A stretch of 54,676 nt of DNA from Puniceicoccales bacterium (GTDB lineage Bacteria > Verrucomicrobiota > Verrucomicrobiia > Opitutales > LL51): the NCBI GenBank assembly GCA_031278845.1, contig JAITJQ010000078.1:1-54676 (forward strand), in the 5' to 3' direction. This document shows, piece after piece, positions 42,226 to 51,900 of this stretch (positions are counted from its first letter, which is position 1; each line of letters begins with the position of its first letter). A model generated the notes under the pieces. It was not told the DNA's origin. It was given only the letters and a program-made list of their open reading frames with translations, and searched no databases. A program made the translations under genes and the position numbers.

Positions 42226-42894
42226 TTAATGGTTGAGTAGGAAGCGAACGTCTTTGATTTGGAAGTGATTGATGAAGTTTTGTAGCAATAGGGCCGTTGC
42301 TAAAGCATCGTAGGGCGCCCGGTGAAAGGTTAGCGTCTTTGAAAGATTATGTTTCGCTACCCGATCCTTTAATTTTTTTTCCAAGCCGAAATGGTGAATG
42401 AGTCCTGCGACTTCGTAACGTTCCGCCGCGGGGTAATATTTTCTATAAATTTTGTAGGTATCGATCCACGGTCCCCAGGAAATATTTTTCATCGTTGCCA
42501 TTGTGGTGGAGGGTGGAGATTGGGGATTTTCTGAGGGAGCAGTTTGGGGAACATTTTGCGGATTGTGTTCATCCGATGGAGAATCGATTTTTCCGGGAGT
42601 GAGGCAATACTGCCGCAGGAGACGATCCTCTACGGAAGCTCCGTGAGCACAAAAAATGCCTTCCGCCCTTTTTTTAATAAAGAATGGCAAATGGTATTCG
42701 AAACTTTTCGTTTCGCCATTCGAAGAAAAGCGTGAATGTTCCGTGAAGTGGGCCGCTGAATGATCCGAATTGCTACCACAATCCGCAGCCGAAAGGTCCG
42801 CGATAGTATTGTTTTTCAATGTTACTAAGCCGTATTCCAAGATTCCATAAGTGCGGTTACCCTCGAAGTCAATGACATGTATTGTTCCTAACAT
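42226..42894 (-). CDS. DEDDh exonuclease-like protein
   Basis: 222 residues from the ATG at 42892-42894; the frame extends 24 codons upstream to a TTG, but VIDFEGNRTYGILEYGLVTL marks the exonuclease motif I close to a normal start. Motif II is FCAHGASVEDRLLRQY and motif III HRAPYDALATALLLQNF, giving the DEDDh acids and histidine. A Ser/Pro-rich insert of about 40 residues lies between motifs II and III. Probably a DnaQ/exonuclease X-type proofreading or repair nuclease. Ribosome site weak. Confidence 0.68.
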   Translation of the reverse strand: MLGTIHVIDFEGNRTYGILEYGLVTLKNNTIADLSAADCGSNSDHSAAHFTEHSRFSSNGETKSFEYHLPFFIKKRAEGIFCAHGASVEDRLLRQYCLTPGKIDSPSDEHNPQNVPQTAPSENPQSPPSTTMATMKNISWGPWIDTYKIYRKYYPAAERYEVAGLIHHFGLEKKLKDRVAKHNLSKTLTFHRAPYDALATALLLQNFINHFQIKDVRFLLNH

Positions 42895-43004
42895 AAACAC
42901 TATGGGAGATTCTGAATGAAAATTTTGAAGAGTGCAAGATTTTTTCGTGGAAATAGTTTTTTGCAAGGAATTAATTTTTTATCCCATGGCAGAGCATAAT
43001 TTTT

Positions 43005-44426
43005 TCAAAGGGAGCTGGCTCTTTGGTCCATTGTGGAATGGTCGGGTTGGGTGGAGATCCAATTCATTTCCGTAGATATAAGCTTTTTAACGTAGAAAAG
43101 TCCTCCCTCGATGGTCGAAAAATTACCGTTCAACTGGGCGAAATAGGTTTTTAAAAGAATTTCAGAAAAGTCCTTGCTGGGAGATAGGCCGAGTTGAATT
43201 AAATGACGTCCCTGAATAATGGCTTTGGGGGGAGCTTTCAAAATACCAAGCGCTTGGGCGCGATCGGTTATCCAGGTACGTATCGTGTCATTGTTTTTTA
43301 TCCGTCCCAAACAATCGCAATATCCCATGAGGATGAGTAAATCGAGCCGATTGACGTTGTATGAAAGGCGTTGCAATTCCCCATCGGAAGCCTTACGCTT
43401 AAAGAAACGTCGCGGATCCATGTGGTATTGCACCAGCGTTAGCGTTTGCAAAATGATGGGCTTGGGAACCCGTAGCCGCTCCATGAAGTTTTTAGCCGGC
43501 AAGATTCCCGCAATTTCATGCCAATAGGAATGAATTCCCTTACTGTCCTTTATGGTGGTTGCCGGCTTACCGAAATCGTGGCATAGAAGTGCGAATCCAA
43601 GCGTCAAATCGTCCGTAAAATTACCCGTCCTATTGTTGGCAAATGCGTCCAGGGTGCAGCAGGTATGTACAAAAACGTCGCCTTCGGGATGGCGTAGTGG
43701 ATCCTGTTCGACGCCGACTAATCGATGGATTTCCGGGAAAAATTTCAGCCAATCGGCTTGTTTGAGAAAATTTAATCCAATTGATGGCTGAGTACCTTGG
43801 ACAAAAAGCTTAACAAATTCCTGGTAGATACGTTCCGGAGAGAGGGAGTGGGGTGAAAGGGTTTGGCAAAGTTTGATCGTTTCGGGAGCCGGTGTGAATC
43901 GAAATCGTGCGCAAAATTGCATCCCGCGAAGGACGCGAAGGGAATCTTCCCCAAAACGTTCACTCGTATGGCGTAAAATTTTCCGTTGCAAGTCTTCCAC
44001 ACCGTGAAATGGATCGATAATTTGCTGATTTTTGATATCGAAATAAATGGAATTGATCGTGAAGTCGCGGCGTTTAATCGCTTGTTCCAGCGGTAGAAAT
44101 GGATCCTCTTGGGCGGCGAAGTCGGTATGCCGTTGGCCTGTTTTTTGCTCCTGGCGAGGGACACCGATATCGATATCGAGGTCGTGGATTTTGAGGATAC
44201 CGTAGGATTTGCCGACCTGATCGATGGTATAGGTGGGAGTTAGAATTTCGATAATTTTTTCGGAGGTGAGGCCAAAGACTTCGAGGTCGAAATTTTGGCT
44301 CCCAAGGCCTAAAAAATAGTCGCGAACACATCCTCCGACAAGATAGCAATGTCCTCCGTTGGCATGTAACGAGTCAACGATAGTGCGTAAATTCTGGTGA
44401 TTTTCGATGATCGGAAGCAACTTCAT
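43005..44426 (-). CDS. tRNA nucleotidyltransferase / poly(A) polymerase family
   Basis: 473 residues from the ATG at 44424-44426. The nucleotidyltransferase head has LVGGCVRDYFLGLG and a DLEVFG metal pair, then RRDFTINSIYFD and the HD-type domain with LCHDFGKP (about residue 284) and HCCTLDAF. The HD domain is typical of CCA-adding enzymes. The tRNA-Ala gene in this window lacks encoded CCA, so such an activity is required. Poly(A) polymerase activity cannot be excluded. Confidence 0.85.
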   Translation of the reverse strand: MKLLPIIENHQNLRTIVDSLHANGGHCYLVGGCVRDYFLGLGSQNFDLEVFGLTSEKIIEILTPTYTIDQVGKSYGILKIHDLDIDIGVPRQEQKTGQRHTDFAAQEDPFLPLEQAIKRRDFTINSIYFDIKNQQIIDPFHGVEDLQRKILRHTSERFGEDSLRVLRGMQFCARFRFTPAPETIKLCQTLSPHSLSPERIYQEFVKLFVQGTQPSIGLNFLKQADWLKFFPEIHRLVGVEQDPLRHPEGDVFVHTCCTLDAFANNRTGNFTDDLTLGFALLCHDFGKPATTIKDSKGIHSYWHEIAGILPAKNFMERLRVPKPIILQTLTLVQYHMDPRRFFKRKASDGELQRLSYNVNRLDLLILMGYCDCLGRIKNNDTIRTWITDRAQALGILKAPPKAIIQGRHLIQLGLSPSKDFSEILLKTYFAQLNGNFSTIEGGLFYVKKLISTEMNWISTQPDHSTMDQRASSL

Positions 44427-44686
44427 AGGGAGAAGTGAAATAAAAATCAAAACATTGCAAGTCTACATCTAATTTTTCCGTATGGTATTTTAAAACCAAT
44501 CGATGCTATCTTTTGAAAACACTTGATAATGGCTGAAAATGTAGGTAAACCTATGGAAATAATAGTGGAAAAGATGGGGATAATATGATTCTATTTCCGC
44601 GATTTCTCGTGCGGTGGGAAATTTTTATGGCAAGATTTCAAAAATAATCTTGAACTGAGGGAGATTCATTGCAGAAGGTATAGGCC

Positions 44687-45322
44687 ATGGGCTTCGGTAA
44701 GATTTTTATTATTTCAGGACCTGCTGGAATCGGAAAATCGACGGTTTGCAATCGTTTAGTCGAAAGCTACGGCGGTAATCTTAAGAGAATTGTTACGGCG
44801 ACGACGCGCCCACCTCGTCCCGGCGAAGTCGATGGCGTCGACTACTGTTTTATTGATGAGGCGACCTTTTTGAAGTACATTGCCGAAGAGAAATTTTTGG
44901 AGTATGCCAATGTCCATCGGAAATATTTTTATGGGACACCGCTTGTGCAGGTCTCTTCCAATAGACGCCACGGCATTGATTCCCTCCTCATTATCGATGT
45001 TCACGGGGTTAGGAGTATACGTAGGAATTTTCGTCGACTTGTGGGGCATATGGTGACCATTTTTATAATGCCGGAGCAGTTGGAGGTCCTTACCGAACGA
45101 CTTTCCCTACGGGGTTCTGAGAAGAGGGATGATCTGGCTCAGCGTTTACAATCGGCGAAAGATGAAATCAAGTATGCAAAGGATTACGATTATATCGTCG
45201 TGAGCGGTACCAAGGAGGAGGATTTTATTTCGATGCAGACCATTTACGAGAGGGAGAGTGCTCGGCCGAAATGTTGTGCCAAGCCTTGGCATTGGATACA
45301 GCCTAAAAAACAGCTTGCATAG
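44687..45322 (+). CDS. gmk: Guanylate kinase
   Basis: 211 residues. Phosphorylates GMP to GDP. P-loop SGPAGIGKSTVCNRL (about residue 11), then TATTRPPRPGEVDGVDYCFI, the GMP-binding segment, and EYANVHRKYFYGTP. GAAGG lies ahead of the ATG. It is followed 50 bp later by rsmD on the same strand. Confidence 0.93.
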   Translation: MGFGKIFIISGPAGIGKSTVCNRLVESYGGNLKRIVTATTRPPRPGEVDGVDYCFIDEATFLKYIAEEKFLEYANVHRKYFYGTPLVQVSSNRRHGIDSLLIIDVHGVRSIRRNFRRLVGHMVTIFIMPEQLEVLTERLSLRGSEKRDDLAQRLQSAKDEIKYAKDYDYIVVSGTKEEDFISMQTIYERESARPKCCAKPWHWIQPKKQLA

Positions 45323-45372
45323 ATTCTACGCTCGGGATGTATTGAAAATTTCAGAGGAACGGTACATTTTCT

Positions 45373-45933
45373 ATGCGAATTACGGGAGGTTTAGCGCGAG
45401 GGATTGTGCTCAAGAGCGTCGATGAGGTCGTTCTACGACCGGCGACAGACTATTTGCGCCAGGCAGTATTTTCCTCATTGGGAGATAAGGTTATGGGAGC
45501 AAATTTTCTAGACATTTTTGCTGGCATTGGCGGCTATGGTTTAGAAGCCTTGAGCCGCGGTGCTTACGCGGGTGTATTTGTTGAGAATAGTCACAGAATT
45601 GCCGAGGCACTGCGGAAGAATTTAGAGGCCGTTTGCAAGAGTAGTGGGATTAAGGATGGGAGTCGCATCTGGGTGATCGATGCGTTCAAGATCAATACGG
45701 AAAAACGATTTGATTGCATTTTCATTGATCCGCCCTACGATTTGGTTCGGACCCATGGGGGCAAAATTTTGGCCCATGGGGTACAATTTCTGCGAAGGAG
45801 TGAACGGTCTCGACTGATTTTCGAAATGCCGGTCGATGTGCATCTCGTACCTCCAGACGATTTACGCGAATTGCGCCGTATTGAAAAGGGTGGCAAAAAT
45901 AGCCCCGCCGCAGTGATTTATACCGTGGCGTAG
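45373..45933 (+). CDS. rsmD: 16S rRNA (guanine-N2)-methyltransferase RsmD family
   Basis: 186 residues. The opening MRITGGLARGIVLK, the SAM-binding strand FLDIFAGIGGYGLEALSRGA (about residue 45) and the catalytic FIDPPYDLV (about 118) are those of RsmD, which methylates G966 of 16S rRNA in E. coli numbering. It lies downstream of gmk, probably in one operon. Confidence 0.9.
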   Translation: MRITGGLARGIVLKSVDEVVLRPATDYLRQAVFSSLGDKVMGANFLDIFAGIGGYGLEALSRGAYAGVFVENSHRIAEALRKNLEAVCKSSGIKDGSRIWVIDAFKINTEKRFDCIFIDPPYDLVRTHGGKILAHGVQFLRRSERSRLIFEMPVDVHLVPPDDLRELRRIEKGGKNSPAAVIYTVA

Positions 45934-46085
45934 TTTTTTTTGGCTCTTTTAATATCTTGATTTTTGACGCACCGTTTGTTCCCACCCTTTGCCACCAGCA
46001 TTGAGGCCGTTTTTAATTTTGTCAAGTAATTTGTTGAAAAAGATGGAAAAGCATTTTTCCATATGTTTTGGATTGAAAGTTTATT

Positions 46086-47210
46086 TTACTCTAAGGCATT
46101 AAAAAATTCTTGGGCAATGGCATCGCAGAGGAGGCGGCCTTTGGGGGTGAGGCGGATGCGTTGTTGTTGTTTCGTGAGGAGACCCTGGGTTTTGAGGTTA
46201 TCGACCAGGGATGCTACTTTTTGGCGAAAGATATTTTTCTCCAAATCTACGCCTTCGTTCATCCGTAGGCCGAAAATGATTTCATCGATGGCCAATATTT
46301 TTTTGTCTAACTTTATAACGTCCATTCGTTCCGGAGCATTGATTTCAAGTCCCGTGGCCCAGCGGTTTAGGGAGGCGATATTGGTATAACGTAGTCCACG
46401 ATATTGGCTACTTGCCGATGGTCCCACTCCAATCCATTCGTGCATGAGCCAGGTGTTGCGATTGTGTGCGGATGCATAGTTCCCTTTGCAGAAATTGGAA
46501 ATTTCATATTGCCGATAGCCGTGGGTTTCGAGGAATTCGCAAACCATTCCATAAAAATCATGGTCACGACTTTCGTCGGAACTGTTGCCCAATTTATTTT
46601 TTAGTATCGTGTCATCTTCGTAGGTTAGACAGTAGGTCGAAATGTGTTCCGGATTGAGGGCAATTGCCGCCGATAGATCGTCGAGCAATTGTTTGCTGGT
46701 TTGGCCCGGTGCGGAAAAAATGAGATCGATGCCGACATTGGCGAAACCTACCGAACGGACGAGTTCATGGGCATGAAAAATCTGTTGGGAGGTTTGTTTA
46801 CGGCCGAGCGTGCGCAGGATTGCTTCATTGAAACTTTGTACGCCCATCGAAATGCGATTGATTCCGGCGGCTTTCCAATGTTGTAGTTTTTCGACGCTGA
46901 CCGTGTTGGGCGCGATTTCTACGGTCCACTCCAATGGTATTCTGTGCATTTTTGAATGCAATGTTTGGGCAATTTGGTCGATGGCTTTGGGCGGTAGGAT
47001 TCCAGGGGTTCCGCCACCAAAATAAATTGTGTCGAAGGTGCGTTCGTCGTGAATGGATTGTATTTCCAGGAGGAGTGCGTATAAATAGCGTTCGAGATTT
47101 TGGTGAGATGGTAGTTCTTTATAGAAGGCGCAATAGTCACATTGTGTTGCGCAAAACGGTATATGTATATATAATCCGAGTGGCGTGTAAACTTTTTCTT
47201 GCCTATTCAT
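46086..47210 (-). CDS. hemW: Radical SAM heme chaperone HemW family
   Basis: 374 residues from the ATG at 47208-47210; an upstream ATG would add 13 residues. The radical SAM cluster motif is IPFCATQCDYCAFYKELP, followed by YFGGGTPGILPP and ISMGVQSFNEAILRTLGR. HemW proteins bind heme and were long annotated as oxygen-independent coproporphyrinogen oxidase. The C-terminal winged helix (EGVDLEKNIFRQKVASLVDN) is present. Divergent from the lipoprotein gene, with 26 bp between starts. Confidence 0.9.
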   Translation of the reverse strand: MNRQEKVYTPLGLYIHIPFCATQCDYCAFYKELPSHQNLERYLYALLLEIQSIHDERTFDTIYFGGGTPGILPPKAIDQIAQTLHSKMHRIPLEWTVEIAPNTVSVEKLQHWKAAGINRISMGVQSFNEAILRTLGRKQTSQQIFHAHELVRSVGFANVGIDLIFSAPGQTSKQLLDDLSAAIALNPEHISTYCLTYEDDTILKNKLGNSSDESRDHDFYGMVCEFLETHGYRQYEISNFCKGNYASAHNRNTWLMHEWIGVGPSASSQYRGLRYTNIASLNRWATGLEINAPERMDVIKLDKKILAIDEIIFGLRMNEGVDLEKNIFRQKVASLVDNLKTQGLLTKQQQRIRLTPKGRLLCDAIAQEFFNALE

Positions 47211-47236
47211 TGCTCCATAATTATGGTATCTGCAGC

Positions 47237-48217
47237 ATGAGTTTGTCATCGTATATTGGTAAAATTTTTTTTATAGTGAGTGTGCTTTTTTTGGCCGGTT
47301 GCGACGGCGAAAATATTTGCAATATGACTCCCAGTGTAATGCTTCAAAACCAATCGAATATCTATACCCTTACGATGGCCATCCGTGGTATGGATGGCGA
47401 TGTTTCGCAGAAAAGTATCAAACCTTACATAGTGGTTAATGGCGAAAAACATGAGATGAAAAAACATCCCGATGGCAATAACGTGTTTGTTTATGATTGT
47501 TACTTTTATGGTGTTGGTACGATTCCTTACTATTTCGAGGTGGTTTACGGGATGAATCGCAATGGTAGTATTCGGGAGAAAGTCACAAAATCTAAGTTAT
47601 TTAGTGCAACGGTGACGGATAAGTATATTTTTGCGTTGGATGCGAATCGTGGACCCGTTGGGGTGACTGTGAATGTCGTTGGTTACGGTTTGACAAGGGC
47701 GGATAGGGTGCGCTTTGGAAGGCGTATCGTGCCGACAAATTGGCTATCCGCTGGAGCAATGGAGTTCGTCGTTCCATCCGTTGAGTGCGATAACGAGTAT
47801 GAAGTGTACGTTTTGGCTAATCGGAAGGAGCTTTTTGCGGGAACGTTTTTCGTGGATGCATCGACGCTACGCTGCAGTACGGACTTTATTCGCCTCGCCA
47901 ATGGTGAAAGTCAACGTATTGTGTTTATGCTTGATCATCCGGCACCGGAAGAGGGTGTCGAAATCGAGATCACGACCGATATTCCCGATAGTATTGTTAT
48001 GCCGGAGGTACATTTTATATCGGGTGAGCGTACGGTAAGCGTCAATATTACGGGGGGTGAAGAATCGGCTAAGGGTACGCTATTCGCTCGAGCTAAGGGG
48101 TTTTCGTCGTTGGAAATTCCTTTGGAAGTCGGTGATGGGGCAGATGCGGTGGCTGTATCTAAAAAATTCTATCCCGATCGGTACGTTTGGGATGATGATG
48201 ATGTCGTCGTATTGTAA
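47237..48217 (+). CDS. Lipoprotein with IPT/TIG-like and Calx-beta-like regions
   Basis: 326 residues from the ATG at 47237; the longer open frame overlaps hemW antisense and is not real. The N-terminus ends IVSVLFLAGC, a lipobox, so the protein is anchored at a membrane. Residues about 120-210 resemble an IPT/TIG beta-sandwich (GPVGVTVNVVGYGLTRADRV), and 215-310 another (GVEIEITTDIPDSIVMPEVH). No enzyme motif. Probably a surface or periplasmic beta-domain protein. Confidence 0.65.
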   Translation: MSLSSYIGKIFFIVSVLFLAGCDGENICNMTPSVMLQNQSNIYTLTMAIRGMDGDVSQKSIKPYIVVNGEKHEMKKHPDGNNVFVYDCYFYGVGTIPYYFEVVYGMNRNGSIREKVTKSKLFSATVTDKYIFALDANRGPVGVTVNVVGYGLTRADRVRFGRRIVPTNWLSAGAMEFVVPSVECDNEYEVYVLANRKELFAGTFFVDASTLRCSTDFIRLANGESQRIVFMLDHPAPEEGVEIEITTDIPDSIVMPEVHFISGERTVSVNITGGEESAKGTLFARAKGFSSLEIPLEVGDGADAVAVSKKFYPDRYVWDDDDVVVL

Positions 48218-48515
48218 GGGTATTCGGGGCAGGAAGGTTTGGGCAGTTTGTTGAGTACTTGCGAAGGCGGGTTGTTTGTGCATTTTTAGGTTTATTGATG
48301 CATGTTTGCGGAGGTGGTGTGCTATTTTTTTGGTTTGTTGAAGTATGCTTTATGGGGGCGGGTGGCTTTTGTGCACCCGTGGAGGCTTCGCCTCCTGACC
48401 TTTTTTCAAAAGGTTTTGCGGTTTCACCGCAAACGGGTGCACAAAAGCTTCTCCCGGGGGTAGGAAGCGATCATACGAATTTTATATCAGGCACAAAAGT
48501 TACCTTGGGCCAACT
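48218..48515. other. Intergenic region around cloverleaf element B
   Basis: Apart from the cloverleaf, a GC-rich flank (CTCCCGGGGG at 48451) and a G-rich stretch before it may extend the stem imperfectly. No gene is supported. Confidence 0.4.
48365..48448. repeat. Cloverleaf palindromic element B
   Basis: Outer stem GCTTTTGTGCACCCGT (48365-48380) pairs perfectly with ACGGGTGCACAAAAGC (48433-48448). Inside are three hairpins, each with loop TTC: GGAGGC/GCCTCC (48381-48395), ACCTTTT/AAAAGGT (48398-48414) and TTGCGGT/ACCGCAA (48416-48432). The architecture is that of element A although the stem sequences differ apart from GCTTTTG. It lies between convergent genes. Confidence 0.9.
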
Positions 48516-48902
48516 TTACCGGTTGACGAGCAATGCGATAGCGGAGGCGAGGGATTGGGTATGGGTTAAGGTGATAAGAATTTCGGAGCCATTGAATTGT
48601 TGCAACAAATTTTGTGCGAGCGGGTCGAGGCGGATGAAAGGGCGACCATTAGTTTGGTGATTAACGGTGGCACTTTTCCAATGGAATTGTGGACCGACTC
48701 CGCAATGGAATGCTTTGGAGACGGCTTCTTTAGCGGCGAAGCACGATGCTAGGGATGGGAATGGATTTTTTTTAGAGAAGCAGTAATTGATTTCGTTAGG
48801 GGCGTAGATTTTTCGTAGAAATTTGTCGCCATATTTTTGGTAAGCGGATTGGATGCGGTTAATTTCGACGATATCGTGGCCGATGGAAAGAATGGAATTC
48901 AT
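48516..48902 (-). CDS. acpS: Holo-[acyl-carrier-protein] synthase
   Basis: 128 residues. Transfers phosphopantetheine from CoA to the serine of AcpP. The metal and CoA motifs are SIGHDIVEINRI (residues 6-17) and CFAAKEAVSKAFHCG (about 54-68), and the C-terminus contains ILITLTHTQSLASAIALL. It works on the AcpP encoded at 8655. It lies downstream of the autotransporter gene on the same strand, after a terminator. Confidence 0.93.
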   Translation of the reverse strand: MNSILSIGHDIVEINRIQSAYQKYGDKFLRKIYAPNEINYCFSKKNPFPSLASCFAAKEAVSKAFHCGVGPQFHWKSATVNHQTNGRPFIRLDPLAQNLLQQFNGSEILITLTHTQSLASAIALLVNR

Positions 48903-48940
48903 ATCAAAGGGGATAGTAATTTTTTTTAGGGATTTACTGT

Positions 48941-48966
48941 AATAAAAGAGGCGGATTGCTCCGCCT
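48941..48966 (-). terminator. Terminator of the autotransporter gene
   Basis: On the reverse strand AGGCGGA, loop GCAA, TCCGCCT (48949-48966), then CTTTTATT. It lies 25 bp after the autotransporter stop and ahead of acpS. Confidence 0.7.
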
Positions 48967-48990
48967 TTCTATGTTTATTTTATATAGCGA

Positions 48991-51900
48991 TTAGAAGGAG
49001 TAGGAGGCTATAATGGAGCCTGCAATATCTTTGAAGTGGTTACCGAGTTGGGTATGACTGCCGAGGGACAATCCGAAGTTACCGAACTGCATATTCCAGG
49101 AAGCCCTTGCCACGAAAGAATCCTTACCTGTGCTCACATTAAAGGGATCGAATTCGAAAAATTCAGCAGGGCCGTCACCATTGGCAGCTATTTTATAGGT
49201 GCCATCGTTATATGTTTCATAGAGGGATACTTTACCCTTCTTCTGTTTACGAAACTCATGTTTGTAGCCCATAGCCAATTCCAAAATGCCCGATGAGAAA
49301 TCGTAATCTGCGGCTACACCGACTGTTGTTTCGATGGAGCGGCGATCTGCTGCTGAGACTTTACGTTCGAAGTGCGAGCCGTCAGCTGGGGCGGCATCTT
49401 GAGCATTTCTTTCGAGTCGATCGATATTGGATTTTTGGTGAATTGTTGCGGTAGACAGCGATACCCATGGGCCGACATTGAAGCCGTAGAGATTCCAATG
49501 TTTATAGGTACAATCGATATTGCCACTGAGCCAATGTCCTTTATGGGAAGGGCTAATGGATGGGACATGGAGTTCGTTAAGGAAAGGAAAGGCGTACTCA
49601 TCGTTATATTTTCCATGGCCGGCCATGAGGGAGAATTTAACACAAATGTCTTCCACGAACTCATCCCACATACCATAAATGCCGCCGAAGTAGGATTCGA
49701 GGTTACATTTGCCGTCACCGTCATCATTACTCAGGTATATCTCACCTTTATATTTAGCCTTTGCTTTACCGTATCCGCCGAGTACGCCGATGAGCAAGTT
49801 ATTATTGACGCGCCAATCGATACCGGTTGTGAAGCCAAAGATATCACAGTTCATCTTATAGGAACTTGTGGAACCGTTTCTGGTAACGTCACCGAAGCCA
49901 GAGACCCAAACATTGTAGTGTTTATCGCCGAAGAATTCTCCTCCCAATTTAGAGTAGACGGTTTCGCGTACACTATTGATGAGAGTCAACGTCATGCGAT
50001 TTTTTTCTTCGGTTGTGGTTTTAGAGAATGTTGGAAGGATGTCGCTGTGATTATTCTCTAAATAGCTCAAAATACCTCTTTCGATTGCGGTTCTAGCACC
50101 ATTTTCGTAAGCATTTTCCACTAATTTAGCGAAGTCATTTGAAAGGTACTGAGCACTGCCGCCGAGCAATCTTCCAAAACTGGGCACATCTGCATTTTCA
50201 AAATTCAGTACCAGCTTATCACCATCTCGTGCCAATGTTACACCACTAATGGGTCCAGTGATTTCAGTTGATAGCGCATCCGCAATATTATCTCCTTCGC
50301 TATTGCTTTCAAAGTTGATAAACTGCAAGTCAGGATTTGCTTCTTGGTACGCCGCCAAAAACGCCAGTATTTGTTTTCTTCCGAGTCCGGCGGGACCAAT
50401 TTCCGCCAAGTCAAAGGCAAGACCGACCTTTGTGTTTGCTGGAATATTCAAAGTTCCTTGCGGCCAATTGAGCATCGGGCTAGCTTTTGGGCTACGATTA
50501 GTCAACCCAAAGACGAACGTTAGGTCAGCCTCTGCAATAATATTACCCGCTAAAGTAACGGTATCGGTATCCAGGAAACGAACTGCGCCATCTCTACCTG
50601 CAACGATTGCATTGGAATCACCGGCTGCGATGATGACGGGATCTAAGGTTATGGAGGCACCATCTTCGAGTCGAATTAAGGCTACTTTGTTGGCATGTTC
50701 GCCGTGAACACCGAGAGTTAAAGTCCCTGCGGTACCATCATTGGAGCCAGTGATTTTTGCATAGCTTTCTTCTTTAACGAGGATGAGTTGGGAGGCGTCT
50801 TGTGTATTAATTTTTGCTAATACGCGTTTGTCGTCTGCATCCTCATCTGCGAGTGTTAAATTGCATCCGTTAAGTTTTATCTCGCATGGTTGATCTTTCG
50901 TACCTCCCTCAAGTACGATATAATTGTGGAAGGAACTATCTCCGTTATTTTTAATCTTAAAAGACACATCGGAACCCCCTAGGATCTGGGCATCATTATA
51001 AAAGCCAAGAACTTTATCAAAGGCCAAAGTTCCTTTGACTTGCAATACGCCCACTTTTCCAGCACCGGTGCCGTTAAATGCCAGTTGGTTATCTATGTCC
51101 AATGGAGAAATACTTTTTAAAGCCAGGGTCAATGTTGTACCCTCCGGAATGGTAATATCGCCACCAGTAAACAAGTGACCATAGTTGATATTAAGTGCGT
51201 CATTTTCATCTCGGAGAGATTCTTCACATTTTAGCTTAGAGTTCTCAAGAACCTGAATACCTTCCTTGAGCCATAATGATCCCTTCTTGATTGTATAATT
51301 TCCATTAAATTTATTCAATGAAGATTCCTCTAAAGTATCATTAACCACTATTTTCACTTTATCCGATTCAGAGGCTCCAAGAATTAATTTTTTTAAATAT
51401 CTGTTGCCTGAACATATAACCCCAAATTCTGCATTTTGTGTCGCAATTTTGGCTGTTAAAAAATTGTAGGTATCCGACGACCGAAAAATAAAATTAGCAC
51501 GATCAATATTAAGACTTCGAACACAGCCTATATTTACATTTTCATTTATTTTATTAACTAGCAATAGATTAGAATTTTTTGTAAGTTTATCATAGATGAT
51601 ATCCGCTAGGTCTACCGATTGATGATCACCCTGACCGCCAGCGTCAAAGACGATAGCAACATTTTCGTTTTCTCGTATATTTGTAGCATTAATCAATATG
51701 CTCTTGGAACTACCAGTAGGGTTCGCTAAATCGAGAAATCCTGAAAGATTATCTTGTGTAAGTTGCAACACAAAGGTGCGAGGAGGTGCATCATCCGCTG
51801 CTTCTACTGGGGTAATCGCAAAGGGTGCGTTAGAGACTCCTCCTTCTAGGAGTTGATTCAAAGCAGTTATGTGGACATTGTTGCTCCGAAGCGTATTAAT

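Noticed and set aside
46934..47236. N-terminal 101 codons of the long frame leading into the lipoprotein gene
   Set aside because: Antisense to hemW; the lipobox protein clearly starts at 47237.
49372..50061. 229-residue plus-strand frame within the autotransporter gene
   Set aside because: Shadow of the barrel-coding strand; no ribosome site or family match.
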